A DNA stretch of 64,000 nucleotides. Origin: Bactrocera neohumeralis. Its lineage: Eukaryota; Arthropoda; Insecta; Diptera; Tephritidae. Shown one piece after another: positions 48,046-62,600 of the stretch (position 1 is its first letter; every line of letters starts with the position of its first letter). The notes under the pieces were generated by a model. That model saw only the letters and a list, made by a program, of their open reading frames with translations. It made no database searches and was not told where the DNA came from. Where the stretch lies: the NCBI RefSeq assembly GCF_024586455.1, contig NC_065922.1, positions 78,599,106 through 78,663,105 on the forward strand. The letters are read 5' to 3'. The translations under genes were made by a program, and so were the position numbers.

Positions 48046-51000
48046 TAACCTTATAAACGGCCTTCTGTTAAATGATTTTGAATTTAAAAAATTTCATTCA
48101 GGGCTACATTCTACATTATACATGTTTGATGAATACCCATCACCTGGTCATGTAACAATGAAACCAGCAGTCCACGAACCGCCAGTTTATTTCAAATAAA
48201 AACTTCAGAAACTTTAACCAGCAACTGAATTATGAAGTGTTGAAAGGGGTTGCCCCTCACCATGCCGGAATGAGTAGCTACTATGTGACAGCTCCACATT
48301 TTATAGTTCCAATGAATTAACAACATAATGTGGCCATATGGTTGCGCTCTTTTCAGCTGTGGGATTCGCTCATAAATTATACAAAACGCTTGGTTACGCT
48401 TCCTGAAAACTGTATGTTTTTAATATTAAATTTACATAAATTTAATGCTTTTGTAAAAGAAGTGAGCGTCTTCGCATTGAAGACACGTTTCGGGGTATAG
48501 CACGTTCATGTATGTCTTGTGACTTTTGTCCGATTGTTAAGCATTTTAGATAAGCATCGACAAGTAGACGATAACGGTTGAAGTGCCAACCGCTTAGCGG
48601 TGGCGGTAGCGAGGGAGACATTGATAGTGACAAGCATTTTAGTTGAACACACGCGTCAAGTAAGCCACCTCACTTGCACAACCAACACACAAACCTTCCC
48701 TTTGAGACACATCACAAAAAATACTGCATAAATTAACCTTGCCAACTGTTACAACTTGAAAATTCTATTACAACCATACACATGACACACTAACACATAA
48801 TTCCAACAATTTTACTATCCACATTACACACAACTGACTGTTGCAGGCACCTGAGAGTTGGTTGGCAACCCTTGCGATCACCGCGTGCCATATGTCCACG
48901 TGTCAGAGACTGCGCCTGCGCAAACGCCAACAACGCGCATGTTGTGCAAATTTACACCCTCGCTCTGCGCACACGACCACAAGCGACACACACACACATA
49001 AATTTATGCAGCATTGCGAAACCATAAGCGCCTCATGCGCGGAATGTCCTGCTTGACCGCAATTCAGCTAGTTGTACGCCCACAACTTCATGGCTTTGCT
49101 GCTGTTGGCTTGCAGCTTTTCTATCGCTGGCGGTGGTGGTGGTAGGAGCGTGCATAATTGGCGCTGTGGCCTAATTTAAATTATTTTGATTAACACAATG
49201 CCTTTGTTCGGTTTGAACAGCGAGATATTAGCGTTCAGGCGTTTTAATGTGGACAGTGCACATTCCGAGGGTGACCACAAGCTACTTGTGGACTTTGTCG
49301 TGCACTAGTTTGTGCGCGTTTGTTCGTGTTGAATTAGTATTTTTGGTCAGTTATGTAATTGGAAATATGAGCATACAATATTGAATGGAAATTAATTGCC
49401 CACGGGCTTTTTGTTTACTATAAAACACGTTGCCAGAAATAAGCTGTGTGAGCGTTAACGGAAATTTGCACAAAAAATAATAATACACCACTAATTGTAC
49501 TACTTTGAACTATCCTGAACGAAATTAACAATGCACCCAGATTTCTTTTTCGATTCCTTAATGAAGTGAAAGCATAAACAAGTACTACTGTTTAATACAT
49601 ATATACACATATGTATGTGTATCTCGAGAGACTGTAAAATCAGAAAATCTGCAACTACTTGATGAATGTATATGCATTTGAGCCGATGACCAATTTATTA
49701 AGCGACGCACAAACCGCACATGCCACCCGTTGACGTTTAGGCATGGTTAGTTTTCACTGCCACGTGTGATGCACCATTAATCATTTCACTGAACTGAATT
49801 GATCACTGATGGTTCGGAACTGTGATCATCAGTTTTTGTTGACAATTTCAACACTCAGCACTTGGCATGGGCTCATACAAACTATGTGTAAGTATATACC
49901 CGCTGGTACATGGAAAAAATAGTCCTGTGTCAAATGTTTTTAAATCGTGATCGACATGTGGTGCACTGAGGGCAGAAGAAATGTGTCCAACCGCCAAATT
50001 TCGTGTGGTCGGTTTGAATAAAACAGATCCGTTGTTTTAAGATTACTAGCATCTTGTAATGAGCATAGGCGCCGGCGCTCATGGCGCTTGTGCGAGCGCA
50101 TCCTTAGTGAAATATGAAAGTCGTGTCCACTACACTTCAGAAACTTAGCACAAAATTAGCCTTAGAAAAATTGTAAATACTGTTTTCAGCACTCTGCAAA
50201 AGTAGTCATGTGAGTTCGTTTCAAGTGGCTTATTATTGCTTTGAAGTAGTCATTACAGCTTAGTAAATGTGGAATACATTTCCATGCAGCATTCACAATG
50301 TCAAAGTGCTGAGTATTTTGTCAACCTACCTTCTGGCTATCATTTTTGTATAATAAACACGAGCTGCAAAAAGTTATGTGACCCATTTTCTTGAACCACA
50401 TTTACTCTACTCTCCTTCCTTCCTGTTACAATCTTATCGCCTTAATTACCACATAAGTCCTATTGGACATGGTTCTAATATTATATTATTCACATTTTTA
50501 CGAGTATTTTTCAGTTTATTTGCTTTTTTATGACCTTGTCCGAAAAACCTTACATGAAAATTGCAAAAAAAATGCGACGAACGGACGACCTTTTTTGCTT
50601 GTGATCAAATGTGTGCTGCAGACACTGTTACGTCTTGCACTGAGAGTTACTTTTTACGACCGAATCCAGGCTGCAGTGTGATTTTCAATTTTTTATGGTG
50701 ATTTCCTGTATCTCATGAATGCAAAAAAATACGCAAATGCAGCGTTAATTATGCAATTTGGTTGGGGAAATTCGCAGCGGTTCATTAACTGACATTCAAA
50801 ATGTGTTTGGTTGACCGAAATTTCTAATTTATTGGCAATTAACGAAAACATTTGAAAATAATTTACGGACATTCTGCCTTACGAAACTGGTATATACTAA
50901 TGTACATACATACATATGTATGTTGCTTGTTACATGAGCTTGGTTTTTGGCTTGCTTAGCACTAATTTCTAACCACTGTTTTTAATTATGCTTTCGCTAA

Positions 51001-54000
51001 AGTATCAGTTGGGAAGCGTGTATTCGCTAAATAGAGCAATTAAATAGCTATTTCAGAGGTGACATTTTTCCTCTCCCGCAAACTCACTTTCAATTAACCA
51101 CCTGTTCAAAGTACTCGTTGCGCTCTCAGCATGCTGCGTGTGTGGAAGTGGTAAAGCGACGCTATAAAATTCTCATTAGCAGCCGATAAGATCAAATGTC
51201 CTGCGCTGCGATATCATGCGTTGTTGACGTAACGTCCGGTGAAAGCAGCACAGGCCGAGCATTTCAATTTTCCCACGACACGATGGCTGAACACTAAAAA
51301 CTTTTTAATGTACTTGTAATGGAGTGGAATGGAGTAACCCCGTCCGAACGCGGACGCAGAGGTCACGTGAAATTTCAATCAAATACAGCTACATTCATAT
51401 TCGATTCTATACATGTACATACATATGTATATGTGTATATATACCCAACTTAGGTGTAATCAGCGAAGCATGGAGCGCCGTTTTTCTTTTGAAAACACTG
51501 ACCACATTCACAAATTCCGGGCCACTCAATTCCCCGTGGTAGACGTCTGACCACACATAAATTCATATAAAATTTTGAAAGAATGTGCAAATAAAATAAA
51601 TGTGAAAATTTATGACATGTCTTCGGTGGTGGCGAATTTGCGGGGAAAGGTGAGAGAAAGTAAAATAAACGTATCGTCGGATTTGTGGCATGAACTGTTA
51701 GGAGTATCTTAAATAATATTTACAGATTATGGTTGCTATAATAAATATTAGTTGGCAGTATAAGCAGATTTGAATAAAGTTTGTATAGAGAAAAGATGAG
51801 ACCGCCCTTGGCTGCTTGGCTGCGTGGTGAAAGTGGTTAAGCATATGCATATCCGTACTTCGAATGTCACTTGGCTTATGACAGAAAGTGTTCGTATGTA
51901 TATATAAGCAAAGGTTCTAAGTCACTTAGCCGACAGTGAATTTTCGCTGCAATACTTACACAGCTGCCCACTGTGCCTTTTGTCGCTACTGTCAGTCAAA
52001 ACACATAAAATTTGCCAAAAATCGAAATTGATAAGCGTGCAATATTGCTACTGTTTCTGGTTCTATTTCGTGTGCGGTCATCGGTACAGCTGCGCGCTGT
52101 CGTTGTAATACAATATAAACAAAAACAGTTATAAAGCAATTTTGCATGCCTCGTTGTTTTATTATTGTAGCATTTTGTTTAGTATTTACTAATTTTTGGC
52201 TGCATCAGCAATTGCATATGCAACAACGGTCGCTTAAGCTACAAAAACATTGCAAACATGATTGCTGCCGCTGTACAAATAATCCACAACGGCTTAACTT
52301 GTTCTGCACGAAATGTTTTTTTTTTGTGTTTTGAATATCATTCATTAATTTTTCTTTTTACTTGGCGTAAATAATCGCAATATGTTCGCTCAATTTGCAT
52401 TTGTCTTATAATTCACATAAAAATTGCTTTACTGCTGCGCATGCGCGGCTACCAAAAAAAAACCCGAAATGTCTGCGATGATGAATGTGCGCTGTGTGAA
52501 CTGCCAAAAAAATCACATAATTATAAAATTTTCGATTTTTTCCTAAACTTTTGTGCAATTGCACACAAAAGTGCATTTTTTCTATCGCCAACGGCAGACA
52601 TTATGCAGCCAAAAATTCTCATTGAAAGCGCGCCGTGAAGGATACCTGAAAGGGCTGCGCGCGCCAGTGCACGACAAGCAAAGCCACGTCGCGCCGGTAA
52701 AGATGCACCTAAAAAACGTAAATTCGCTGCTAAATTTTAATTAAAATGGGCAGCTTAAAAATCCAAATAAATGAAAAAAAATCAAGAAACTTGTTCTGAA
52801 AGCGCGGCGCGCTAATTTGATGCATTTGCCACCACGAAAAGCGCCAACAGAGTGCCAGAGTGCGAGAGTGCGCGAGCGACAGATATGAAACAAGATACGC
52901 GTGTTCCAAGATGCTGCATATGAGACACGAGATTATGCATATGAAATATAAAATGAACGTCAAAGGGTGCTTGGACAGACGGTCGTCTCGGTCGTTTGTC
53001 GAAAGGATGCATGTGAAGTGAAAGAATGTCTGGGGTGCGGCGCATTACCCACAAGTTGCTTGAGGTTTTTTGTTGATTTTTCTCATTGCGTACATATTGT
53101 GTGCAGCATTTGCCTCTCTGCGTTTGTAAGTTAAAGGATTTTTTCTTATTAATTTTTTGTTTAGGTAAATAAATCCAAATATGTTTTACATGCACGCTGA
53201 ATGTTGCAGCAGCAACAGATCTGGAGGGGTGGTAGCGGGCTGTGCACGAGTATGTGTTACAGTTTGATATGGGTGAAAGCAACGGCTGGGCTTGGTTCTG
53301 GGTGGCATCGCATCTTGTAATTGTAATTGACTCATTTGAATGTGCTTACAAAGGCGCAAACAGCAACTTCAGTTGTAACGCCGATAACTGCAACTTGAAA
53401 TCTGAGATTTCTTTTCAGCGATAAGCGGCGTTCATTTCATAGCCATTAGCATGTTTACATTAATAATGTGATTAAGGTTTAATCGAAGGATTCAAGGCAG
53501 ATCATCATCTTTGATTTGGAAGAAGGGGTATAATTAAGAAGTCGGCGTACTAATGATTGATTTTCGTTATTTCTTTATAGGTTTGCTAAAAAAACATGTG
53601 CTGCCACATTTACTGAAAACGTTGCATTTAAAGCAAAATTTTTGAAACTCAAAGTTCGCGATTATTACATAGTCATTCAGTACGAATTACTATCAACATC
53701 GAAAGTCACAGTTCATTCATCCGAAAATTTCTAATTAATCTCTTTCAACCTCTGCTTTTTACCGTCTATTTTCGAGATATTCTGCTCGAGGAAAATTTGC
53801 GGTTTTTGCAGTTCTAACGCGCGCTCACCTTCTCCTTCCTGCAATGCATGGATTTTTTCAATTCAGTGCACATTTCAAAAAATATACCACATGCATGTGA
53901 AAACCCCAAGAACACCGTAAGCGCCCTCAATTGTCAATAGCGCAGTACGAGCGTGTCAAAAATGGCATTCATTTGACAGATGTGCATAAAAAATGAATGA

Positions 54001-54604
54001 CTAGAGCACAGCATCGCAGCATAGCATGGCAGAAAGAGGAATGGAGTAGTGAGAGAGGCGGACAGTTGCTTTCATTTGCAATTTTTAGATTAATGGAAAA
54101 ATGCAATTAGGTCGACAATGATCGATAAAATGCATGTAATTATGTGTGTATACGCAGAGAAGTCATTATCACTCATTTTTTACTGTATCCCGCAAAATGA
54201 CTGGCGAATTCTGAAGCATTTTCATTTTAAAAGCGAAACCGCAGTTTTCTGGCATCTAAGTGACAAGGCACGTTTTCCAATGCAAGCGATTTTGGCTAAT
54301 AATGCCAGTGAATAATCGATTTGATTGAATCCTTTGCATTGATTAAAATATATTACACGGCAGCTCGATGATGATTTTACGCTTGAGTAAATGTTCAGCT
54401 TTGATGAAAATGTGAGAAATTTGGATTTTTTCAACATTTAAATTCAGCGAGAGTTTTTACTACTAACGGTAGAATAATTTATAATGAAATAAGTAAGGAA
54501 GAAATAAGTTCGGGTCGCGGAAAAATAGTTTCAAGTGTGACATAGCCTTATATGGAGAGTGAACGGAGCTATCATTCCAATTCACAGGGTATCCCAAGTA
54601 AAAA
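48046..54604. other. Gene-free stretch
   Basis: 6.5 kb with no gene I can support. The longest frame (156 codons, minus, 52812-53282) is low-complexity and His/Ser-rich with no family feature. GT/CA runs occur near 48985. Could contain distal enhancers or intronic DNA of a gene outside the window. Confidence 0.4.
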
Positions 54605-56025
54605 ATATGGTTTTATTCACTAGAAGATATAAGATTCTGGTACACCGCTGCAACTAATGGGAGGTATTCGCCTGCAACCGGCGGATACAGTGAAATATCT
54701 AGGGCTCATCCTGGATAGCAAGCTTTCATGCAACCAAATATCGAAGAGAGAGTAAAAAAAGCATCGAATGCCCTATACTGCTGTAGGAAAGAGGTGGGGC
54801 CTCTCACCGAAAGTAGTCCTCTGGCTCTATGACACCATAGTCAAGCCCATTATGTTCTATTGAGTTTTTATGTGGTGGATGGTTTTACCACACTTGCAAA
54901 GAAACTCGAGTGGTGCACAAACTAATGGTGCACCATGGAATCGTGGTCATCGCCGGAAGGTGTATGGCTATTAGACTCAGAGAATCTGGGTTCTTAAAAG
55001 AACGGGTATCTGAACACTCGGGTATCCTCACACACTTTGACTGCGTACCGAATCATCTGAATCACGGAGTCGCCAAACCGAACCCTGGCGGCTCCTTCTC
55101 TGCCCATATACCGACGATGGAGTTATGGGTTCTTCCCAACCGTTGGAGGAGAGACGGAGTGAGCTTCTTGGGGGGATGTTTGGTGGAGAGGTTTACTGTC
55201 GGGAGCTCTTTATCTACTCCAGTTTCAGACTTCCTTACTATTGAAGTGTCTTCCAGGCTAAAGTTGCAGCGATAAAGATAGCAGCAGGTTTGCTGCTCCG
55301 GAGTGCGTCCTCCTTTAGAGAAGTGCCCATTTACTCAAATAGCAGAGCGGTGATACTTGCCCAGAACTCATTTACAGTGCGTTCAGGGTTGGTCGAAGAG
55401 TATCTAACCTCGCTATCATTACCATCCAGTGTCTTTGTGATAAGACTGGTATGGGTGCCGGGCCATAGCGGAATCACAGGTAATTGCAAAGCTGATGAGC
55501 TAGCAAGGAAAGTCATTCTCGAATCATTATCGGTAGAATGGGAGCGGGTCGGTGCTCCCGCATTCTCTTGTGTTCTACTACTAGATAGCTAGGACTCGCG
55601 GATACTTGGCCAACGCTGGGCTACTATCGGTACTTGCGCTCACGCCCTCAGTAAGGCTAGCCTCCTCCAAGTTGTGGGGCTTTTAACGGGCCACTGCCCT
55701 ATTGGCGTACATTCTGTAAGATTGGGAATCTTACCAGACGCCGTCTGCAAAAGCTGTTTGGAAGAAGATGCGCCTTCTTGACTGTCTTCTTGACTGTCCC
55801 GCGTTTCGGAGGTCACGACTTAGATACTTGGGAGCGCATACCTTCAGACATTCCACCGAACTGGCGGGTGTTGAAATTAAGCGCCTTTGCAAATTTGTAT
55901 TGATTACTAAGCGTTTTGCCAATCTGTAAGTCCGAACACAGAAGTTCTTATTTTCAATGGCTTCACAAAGGACTACTGTTACCAGTCCACGTGCCGTCTT
56001 TGATAAGCCATTTAACATAACCTAA
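54605..56025 (+). pseudogene. Non-LTR retrotransposon 3' half (reverse transcriptase end, RNase H), degenerate
   Basis: In several frames this encodes a reverse-transcriptase C-terminal part (VKYLGLILDSKLS at about 54690-54727, GLSPKVVLWLYDTIVKPIMFY at about 54800-54865), then an RNase H domain (AAIKIAAGLLLRSASSFREV; LVWVPGHSGITGNCKADELARK at 55447-55512, with the conserved His and Asp), then GLLTGHCPIGVHSVRLGIL (about 55676-55735) and a C/E-rich zinc-finger-like segment (CKSCLEEDAPS). Numerous stops and frameshifts; the TDGS motif region (about 55115-55190) is altered. RNase H points to the I/R1/Loa groups. Ends AAGCCATTTAACATAACCTA at about 56005-56025. Confidence 0.82.
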
Positions 56026-59000
56026 CGCAAAATTAAAATATAACGATAAACCACAATATCAATTATTGTGGAATATGAAAGGCTTTATAAAGCTGTCACT
56101 AAAATGTGTTTTAAGATATAAAAATTCTGAATTCTGTAAACCAGTACATATTTTAAATATGTACTTCTATATGAAAATTTCAATACAATAAGGCTCCAAT
56201 TCAAAGGATGAAAAGCACATTTGTCTACGTAAAACTTTGTCTAAAAAATAAGATATGTCAAAATTGGAATTATCTGCCATGAAATTATCACCTTGTCTGC
56301 TTATATTAGAACACTGCTGTGCCGCACAATTACATTAAAATCCAATACCACACTCATTTACTTAATGCACACTGCCGCTGAAAAGCTACACACTGAAAAA
56401 TGATACTTTGAAACGGAAACGCTTCCAGAATTTACATATTTTGCTCTCACACACATCAAAATATTTTCCCAACAAATCATTACAATTTGCATAGAAAAGC
56501 CATAAATTTCCTATTGCACTAATAATGTCAAACGAATGAAAGTTGCCGAGCAAATTCGAAATACTTGAGACAATCTTACAAGACTGACTTGCAAATTACG
56601 GAAAACGCTGCACCCTTTCTAGGCGACATTCAAGAGAATCTGCAATCATAAATTCGAAAATAGCATTAAATGAATTTGCAAAATTAGCCGCTATCCTGGT
56701 GTGACGAGGCCGCCTAATCCGTGCGAACAAATGTGTTGCAACAACTTTGACATGAACAAAACTAATTCGCTGTCGATTTACGAGTAAAAGACAAATTGCA
56801 TGAATATTAATTAAAGGTGCGCTATAAGCGAAAGGATGCGAGGCTGCGCCGATTTTGCACGACCGCCGAGCGCTATCACCCTTGCACGCCCATTTCAGAT
56901 AGTGTATATTACAACAAAAACAGCAGCTATGAGCAGTGAGAAAAATCAAATTTTCACAAATTTTCGCATATTTAATGAGTTGGCAATTTGAACAAATCGC
57001 TTGGACGGCCTTCAAACGTGCATTGCGCCTTGATGTGTGCCGCAATTACGCGCAATTTATTGGTAATTTCAGAGCTCGGTGCGCATTTGGCATCTGAAAT
57101 TTGTCAGGCTTTGCGAAATGTATCGATTACACTGCGGCAGCGAAAGGGTTCTAACCGCTTGATGTTGTTGTTTTTTTTTTTTAAATTTATACTTAGACGT
57201 GCATTCAAGTGTGTGCAAGTCTAGAAATTGCACTCTAATGCATTCAACTGATGTGTGGCGTGACGAATGTGGGTTGGATTTCAATTTGCCAGTTCGGCCC
57301 TGCCGCTTTGACTGAGAAAATGTGAGCGCAATATTGCCAATTTTGACTGACAGTTCAATTGTTTAACCAGCACTCGTATATATATGTACATATATACATA
57401 TACATATATATATGAAAGTAGTTTTGACGCATGTGTCTGGAGTTACTGTCATTTAACTGTTTCTTGTGCTTTCATTTTGCGGTTGTTGAAAGACCGTAAA
57501 ACAGAAAAAAATTATTGCATTTAGTTCAAAGAGCTAAGATTATTTCCCAAAGAAATCACTTTCAACTCTCTTTGTGTGCTCGATCGACTGGATATCGCTC
57601 GTCTGCGCAGCTCCAACGCTTTCCTTTAATATGCTTTACATTTCGACTTAATATCGCAATTATTGTACTCCAGTTACCCATGGCATTCAAATGGTTATGA
57701 AATATTTGACATGTGTCACATAAAAACTCGCATAAATTGCCTCGAGCTGAATGAAGTTGCACGCGTGTCCTCCGGGGTCTGCGCAATTCAACACAACTTA
57801 GATTTAGAGCAGGAAACGCAGGGCTAAAGCCAACAATTTTTTAATGCCAGCAAACAAAAGAAAGTAAGAAGCATTCACAGGCACAATGGCTTGACACACC
57901 TACACATTAGCTGTAATAGACACCAGTGTGTCACTGATATCCTTTCATCTGCGAAGAAAATAGGAGTGTGAAAGATATGTGCACGAAAAGCAATGGCATC
58001 TGGTCAAATATTTAATCGGCGCATGCAAAGTGGTCCAAGTGAATGGACACGATGTGCGCCGTTGATGAGCAGGACAGTGGTTGTGCAATGTGCTCGGCTA
58101 CTGGTAGCGTTTATGAGCGTCTATGAAAAATTGTAACAAAAAGAAAGTAAGGCATTCTGCACACCGTACACTTTTTTGTTGCGAAAATCAGTAGGCTACT
58201 GCCACAGGAGGGCAGCTGCCGCATTTTTCATGCGCAAAAGAAAGTAGAGTAGCAGTAAATTTGGCAAAGAAACGGGAGAAAATACAAGAAAAAGTAGTCC
58301 ATTATCTATAATATTTATTTAAGAGGTGTGTGTGCGCCTATTCATGTGGTCGCATCGATTTAGTTTGGCTGGTAGCATGCTGAAGTCACTGCCATGCCAT
58401 TTTTCATATTGGACTATCAATGAAAGCCAGCAAGACAGGCGAACAAGAAAAATAAACTGTCACGAATTGGGAACAAGCGCAACGAATCAGCGTAGCTTCT
58501 GTCAGAGAACAAATAGTGGCTGACTGAAGAAATGCGAAGTTTTACGTATAACTGTGCACGGTATCGGCTACAACAAATCAAATATTTTCTTCTCTTCCCG
58601 TATCAAAACAAACAACTTAACAAAAGTCAGGAAAAGAGCTTAGACTAACTAAGGTACTGAAGTGATCAAAGATATAAAGTCAGCCATAGCAGTGACCAAA
58701 TTTGAGAACCTGAGGGGAAGTGGATTTATTAAGACTACTTGCTGGTTCTTGGATTGACTTGATATAAAGAAAATTGGCAATAAAATTAAAAAACTTCGCT
58801 CCTTGAAAAAAGGTATTGCAAATCAAAAAAGATGCATCCCTTATTTTCTTATCTGTTAGTTTAACTAACTTCTGTTTTAAAATATTTTATTTATATCGAA
58901 ATCCAGAGAGTTTAAGAGATCATACTACAAAATTCAACATTTTCCAGATAACAAAAACTAAACCTTATCCTTAATATGAAAACGCGCAACACCCCACACA

Positions 59001-59159
59001 TATGCAACAATCAGAAAAAAATCACAGTCTCTGCGTTTCTATTGGTTACTCGCCCAGGTGCATTGTCTCAAAATATCTCTTTCCGGCTAGGAAGAGCAGA
59101 CAGTGCATTAACACGGGCGCTCTTCATTAACGCTGAGACTGGGAGACGTCACGAGCGCT
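56026..59159. other. Gene-free stretch
   Basis: No supportable gene. A 149-codon minus-strand frame at 56596-57045 is Cys/Arg-rich without recognisable blocks. A TATATG/CATATA microsatellite lies at 57376-57413. Confidence 0.4.
57376..57413. repeat. TATATG/ACATAT simple repeat
   Basis: Continuous alternating TA/CA dinucleotides with palindromic TATACATATACATATATA. Confidence 0.8.
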
Positions 59160-59289
59160 GTTAGCTACCGACAATTGTCGACTCGTGGCAATGGTGTCGT
59201 CATTTGATCCTTATCTGTGCGACTCTCTTCGGGCGGTGAGCAACCACCAACTGTGCCGAGAGCAACCAAACTGACAGCCGACCGTTGAC

Positions 59290-59639
59290 TGATCGAATCG
59301 CACAGTGTAGTGCGCACGCGTCACCGCATGGCAGGATCATTCGAGTTTATTAACTCAGACGCAACAGACGTGCCTAAACATTACCGGCTGTGCAGAAATA
59401 TTTATTTTGTAACTTTTTTGAACTTTTTATTTATTTTATTGCAAAAATTGCATGTGTTAATAAGAACAAAATTTTGTGATTTGTATTCGGCTTGGAAATT
59501 TTAAATTTGCATATAATATATATCCACTAAAGTTAAGTGTTAAAGAGAAATTGTAGTTTTGGTGAAAATTTTTAAATTCATATTGTGTATCGCTATGGAT
59601 TTGCAACGTACTTGACAGCGCAGCTGGCAAAAGCCACAG
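59290..59639 (+). other. Candidate 5' non-coding exon with a strong splice donor
   Basis: A CpG-richer segment (about 59160-59380) contains initiator-like CACAGTGTAG near 59301-59310. About 330 bp downstream comes a near-consensus donor, CCACAG|GTGAGT, at 59639/59640. In between there are only short frames (64 codons at 59310-59504). This is what a 5' UTR exon of a large gene running rightwards out of the window would look like. No coding evidence supports it; it is inference from composition and one splice site. Confidence 0.25.
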
Positions 59640-62600
59640 GTGAGTGAATGCAGTTTTTCACAGCCGCAGCTGGAAAAGTAGACCTGATCATACCATTTAA
59701 AAAATTTTGATTTATTTAATTGCATCGACCGTTGCTGCAATCAGCGCAGTTAATCATTACAGACAAAACGCCTTCCAATAATTTACATTTTCTCGTGGCA
59801 TGTAAATCCCAAAAAACACACGCACACAACTTCATCGAAGAAAGAAAGACCATATACGGAAATAAGTAGGTCCCGTGTCCCGAAACGCCTCAGGCAAAGA
59901 ACTTCTAACATAAAAAAAAAATAAAAAGAAACCCATCCCGAGGATATAATTCGTCTTAATCGATTTTTTCGCTCGCACAATTCCAGTTTTTCCACCAATC
60001 AGCAGTTGTTAAGGCTGTTTTGGTTTTGCCGCTTCTCTTTCTTCCTTTTCTTATATCACTTTGGCGACCTTCAGCATTCGTATTCCCCTTTTCGATCATG
60101 CCGCTCTTTACCTCATCATTTGTCCTAGCAACTGCACTAGTTCTAATTTTAATTTATCTAATTTCCAACCCCTCTTTAGCAGCCTTGCTGCCAATTTTGC
60201 CGAATGCCAGGGTAAACACCTTTGGAGTAAGCCAGCGCTCTAAGCACTGTTGATTGCCTTTCGCCATCCCTCAATGCATAACGTGCCGACCGCTGACGTC
60301 TTCAAGTCTGCTGGGTAGAGGAATTTTTTTGATCAACTATCAGCTGTAGGACAGTGTTACCGGCAGTTGTATAACGGTATGTTGTTGTTGCAAGACAAAG
60401 ATTTTTTTCTATTCGGGGGGTGACGTGTATGGATTACACCAGATATGCCATTCTCTTCATACACAAACATGCGCATGCTCATACATACATACAAACATGT
60501 TGAATCTTGTTCATTTTACAAATACCGTAAAATAACAACAACTGCTCTACATTCATAGCCGCATTCTCATTCTCAATCCAGCCTCCTCAGCATTTCGTAC
60601 GACCTCATCTGTCGATCCAGCTAATCTTCTGCTCTTTCTTCTGCATGCACACCTTTTCTTTTTGCTTGGCTGTGGACTTCATTTCAGTCGATCTTTGTAC
60701 GATCGGCCGTAAGCCAATTTGTCTAAAGGTACGTGGCCAAATGGGTCGGCTGATTGTAGGGCTGCCCTGATTATGCCAAGCTGCACTCACGACAGCAGCC
60801 TTTACTCGGGGTGAGAGTAATCCCTAAATTTTGTTTTTGTTACGGCACACATTTTCAGTTTTTTGTTCGCCAAGCCTTGATATTAAACTTTACTTGTTTG
60901 GCTAAGTGAGTTTTCTGCTTAAGCAGGATGTCTTACACCTTTCACTACAGACAATGCAATTTGTTGCAGCCGAGGTCGCGTGATTAGATGAGGCAAGCAG
61001 GCTTCTTATGCGCCTTTGCGGTTTTCAATATTTTGCATAGAATTGTGGTCTGGTCTGAGCACCAGAATAATAATAATAGAAGATAGAAATATATGATACT
61101 TAAAACTGATTTTTTCGTATGCAAGAAAATTATATAAACCGAAGTCCTGCGAACGTACCGAAAATTAGTATTTTATTCCTATATGTCTTTAGGGGAGCCC
61201 CCGTGTGAAATTCGCTCAGCGACGTTCATGCCGTCTTTCACTCCATGCTCAGTTTTTTTTTTATATAATACACTTCATTTACATGAAATAGCAGTAAATC
61301 AATCGCGTTTTCGGTAGGCAGCTCCTTTACAGCAGCTCGTTTACCACTCAATAGGAGCTCGTCGCTAAATAAGTTCTTTTGCAAACTTCCTGCCCAAACA
61401 TACACAATATTTCGCGTAAATGTCTGCCAGTCCTTTGTGTGCCAATTCAATGTGCTGTCCCAAGCGGCGGCAGTCAGTCAGTTGGTCGCTCATATGACTG
61501 GCTGTTTTGGTCTGCATGGCGCTGAACAATGTCAGGAGAGCACTTAATAAACACCCAGAATGGCTTTCGCATAACACTCGCAACACGCTTTTCACTTTAG
61601 CACACAATAAAGTTAAATTAAAATATGAGAAAAAATTCGTATATGGCAATTTGGGAGGGAATAATAAGAAATACAGTATATTGAAGGAATATAAAAGCCA
61701 AACAAAGACGTGCATTCGCTAAAGTCCTGTAATAGAACACGAGCACATCCATATACATATATACTACTTTTAAAAAGTCCATGCAGCATAAGGTAAAAGA
61801 GCTCAAGCTAAATGTGGTTCCTAAAAGGGTTTGCCTGCCGCTTCGAAGGCAGTAATAAACTTTACTGGCATACACACTAATATTTCAGCATCTCTACTAG
61901 AAAGAAATCGAAATCGAAAAGGCAATTGGAAGTCAAAGTCGGCAACGACAAATCATAACGGAATCATTTGCTGTCTAATTATTTTTACAGAAAAGCTTGA
62001 CAAGTAAAATACGATCTCATGATCAAACTAATTAAATGTCACATTATCGGAATGAAGCGCGCAACCATTGCGGCAGCTAAAAACCAGAAAAGCGAAAAAT
62101 TCGTTGCAAAATAAAGAAAAAAAAAAGATAATAAAGGAAAGGAAGGACTGACGGCGCTTTGAAATGGGCAGAATGACAATAAATGAATACATTAAATAGC
62201 CGCATACAAGCCAAAAAATGGCAGAGACAATGTAAGAAAGTGCATGTACGCTCCAGCAGCTCCTCGGCTTCAGTTGTCTCGCTGGCAACGGACCATTGTA
62301 TTTGCGGTAAGCGCGGATTGCATTTGCGCGAGTACACAAACCTGAAAGCTTCAGCCGCAAGGATCCCCAAGACAAGCACACACTTATACCACAGTCTACC
62401 TGCTCGAAGGATCGTTACAAAAAGAAAACAAAAAAGGTATAAAAGTAGAATTGAAAAGACATTAAAAATAATAGCAAAGCAGGCGCTACATTTTGCAATT
62501 GGCACAATAACGGGTTCTAGAAAAGCAAAAAATGACAAAAGCTCTGAAGTGAACCGCGTCGTGTCCCTAAGAGGCGCCTGTACAGTGGGCACGCTGTAGA

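Noticed and set aside
52812..53282. 156-codon minus-strand ORF
   Set aside because: Low-complexity, no recognisable motif and overlapping frames on the other phase.
56596..57045. 149-codon minus-strand ORF
   Set aside because: Cys/Arg-rich with no family feature; one of many similar frames in this gene-poor DNA.
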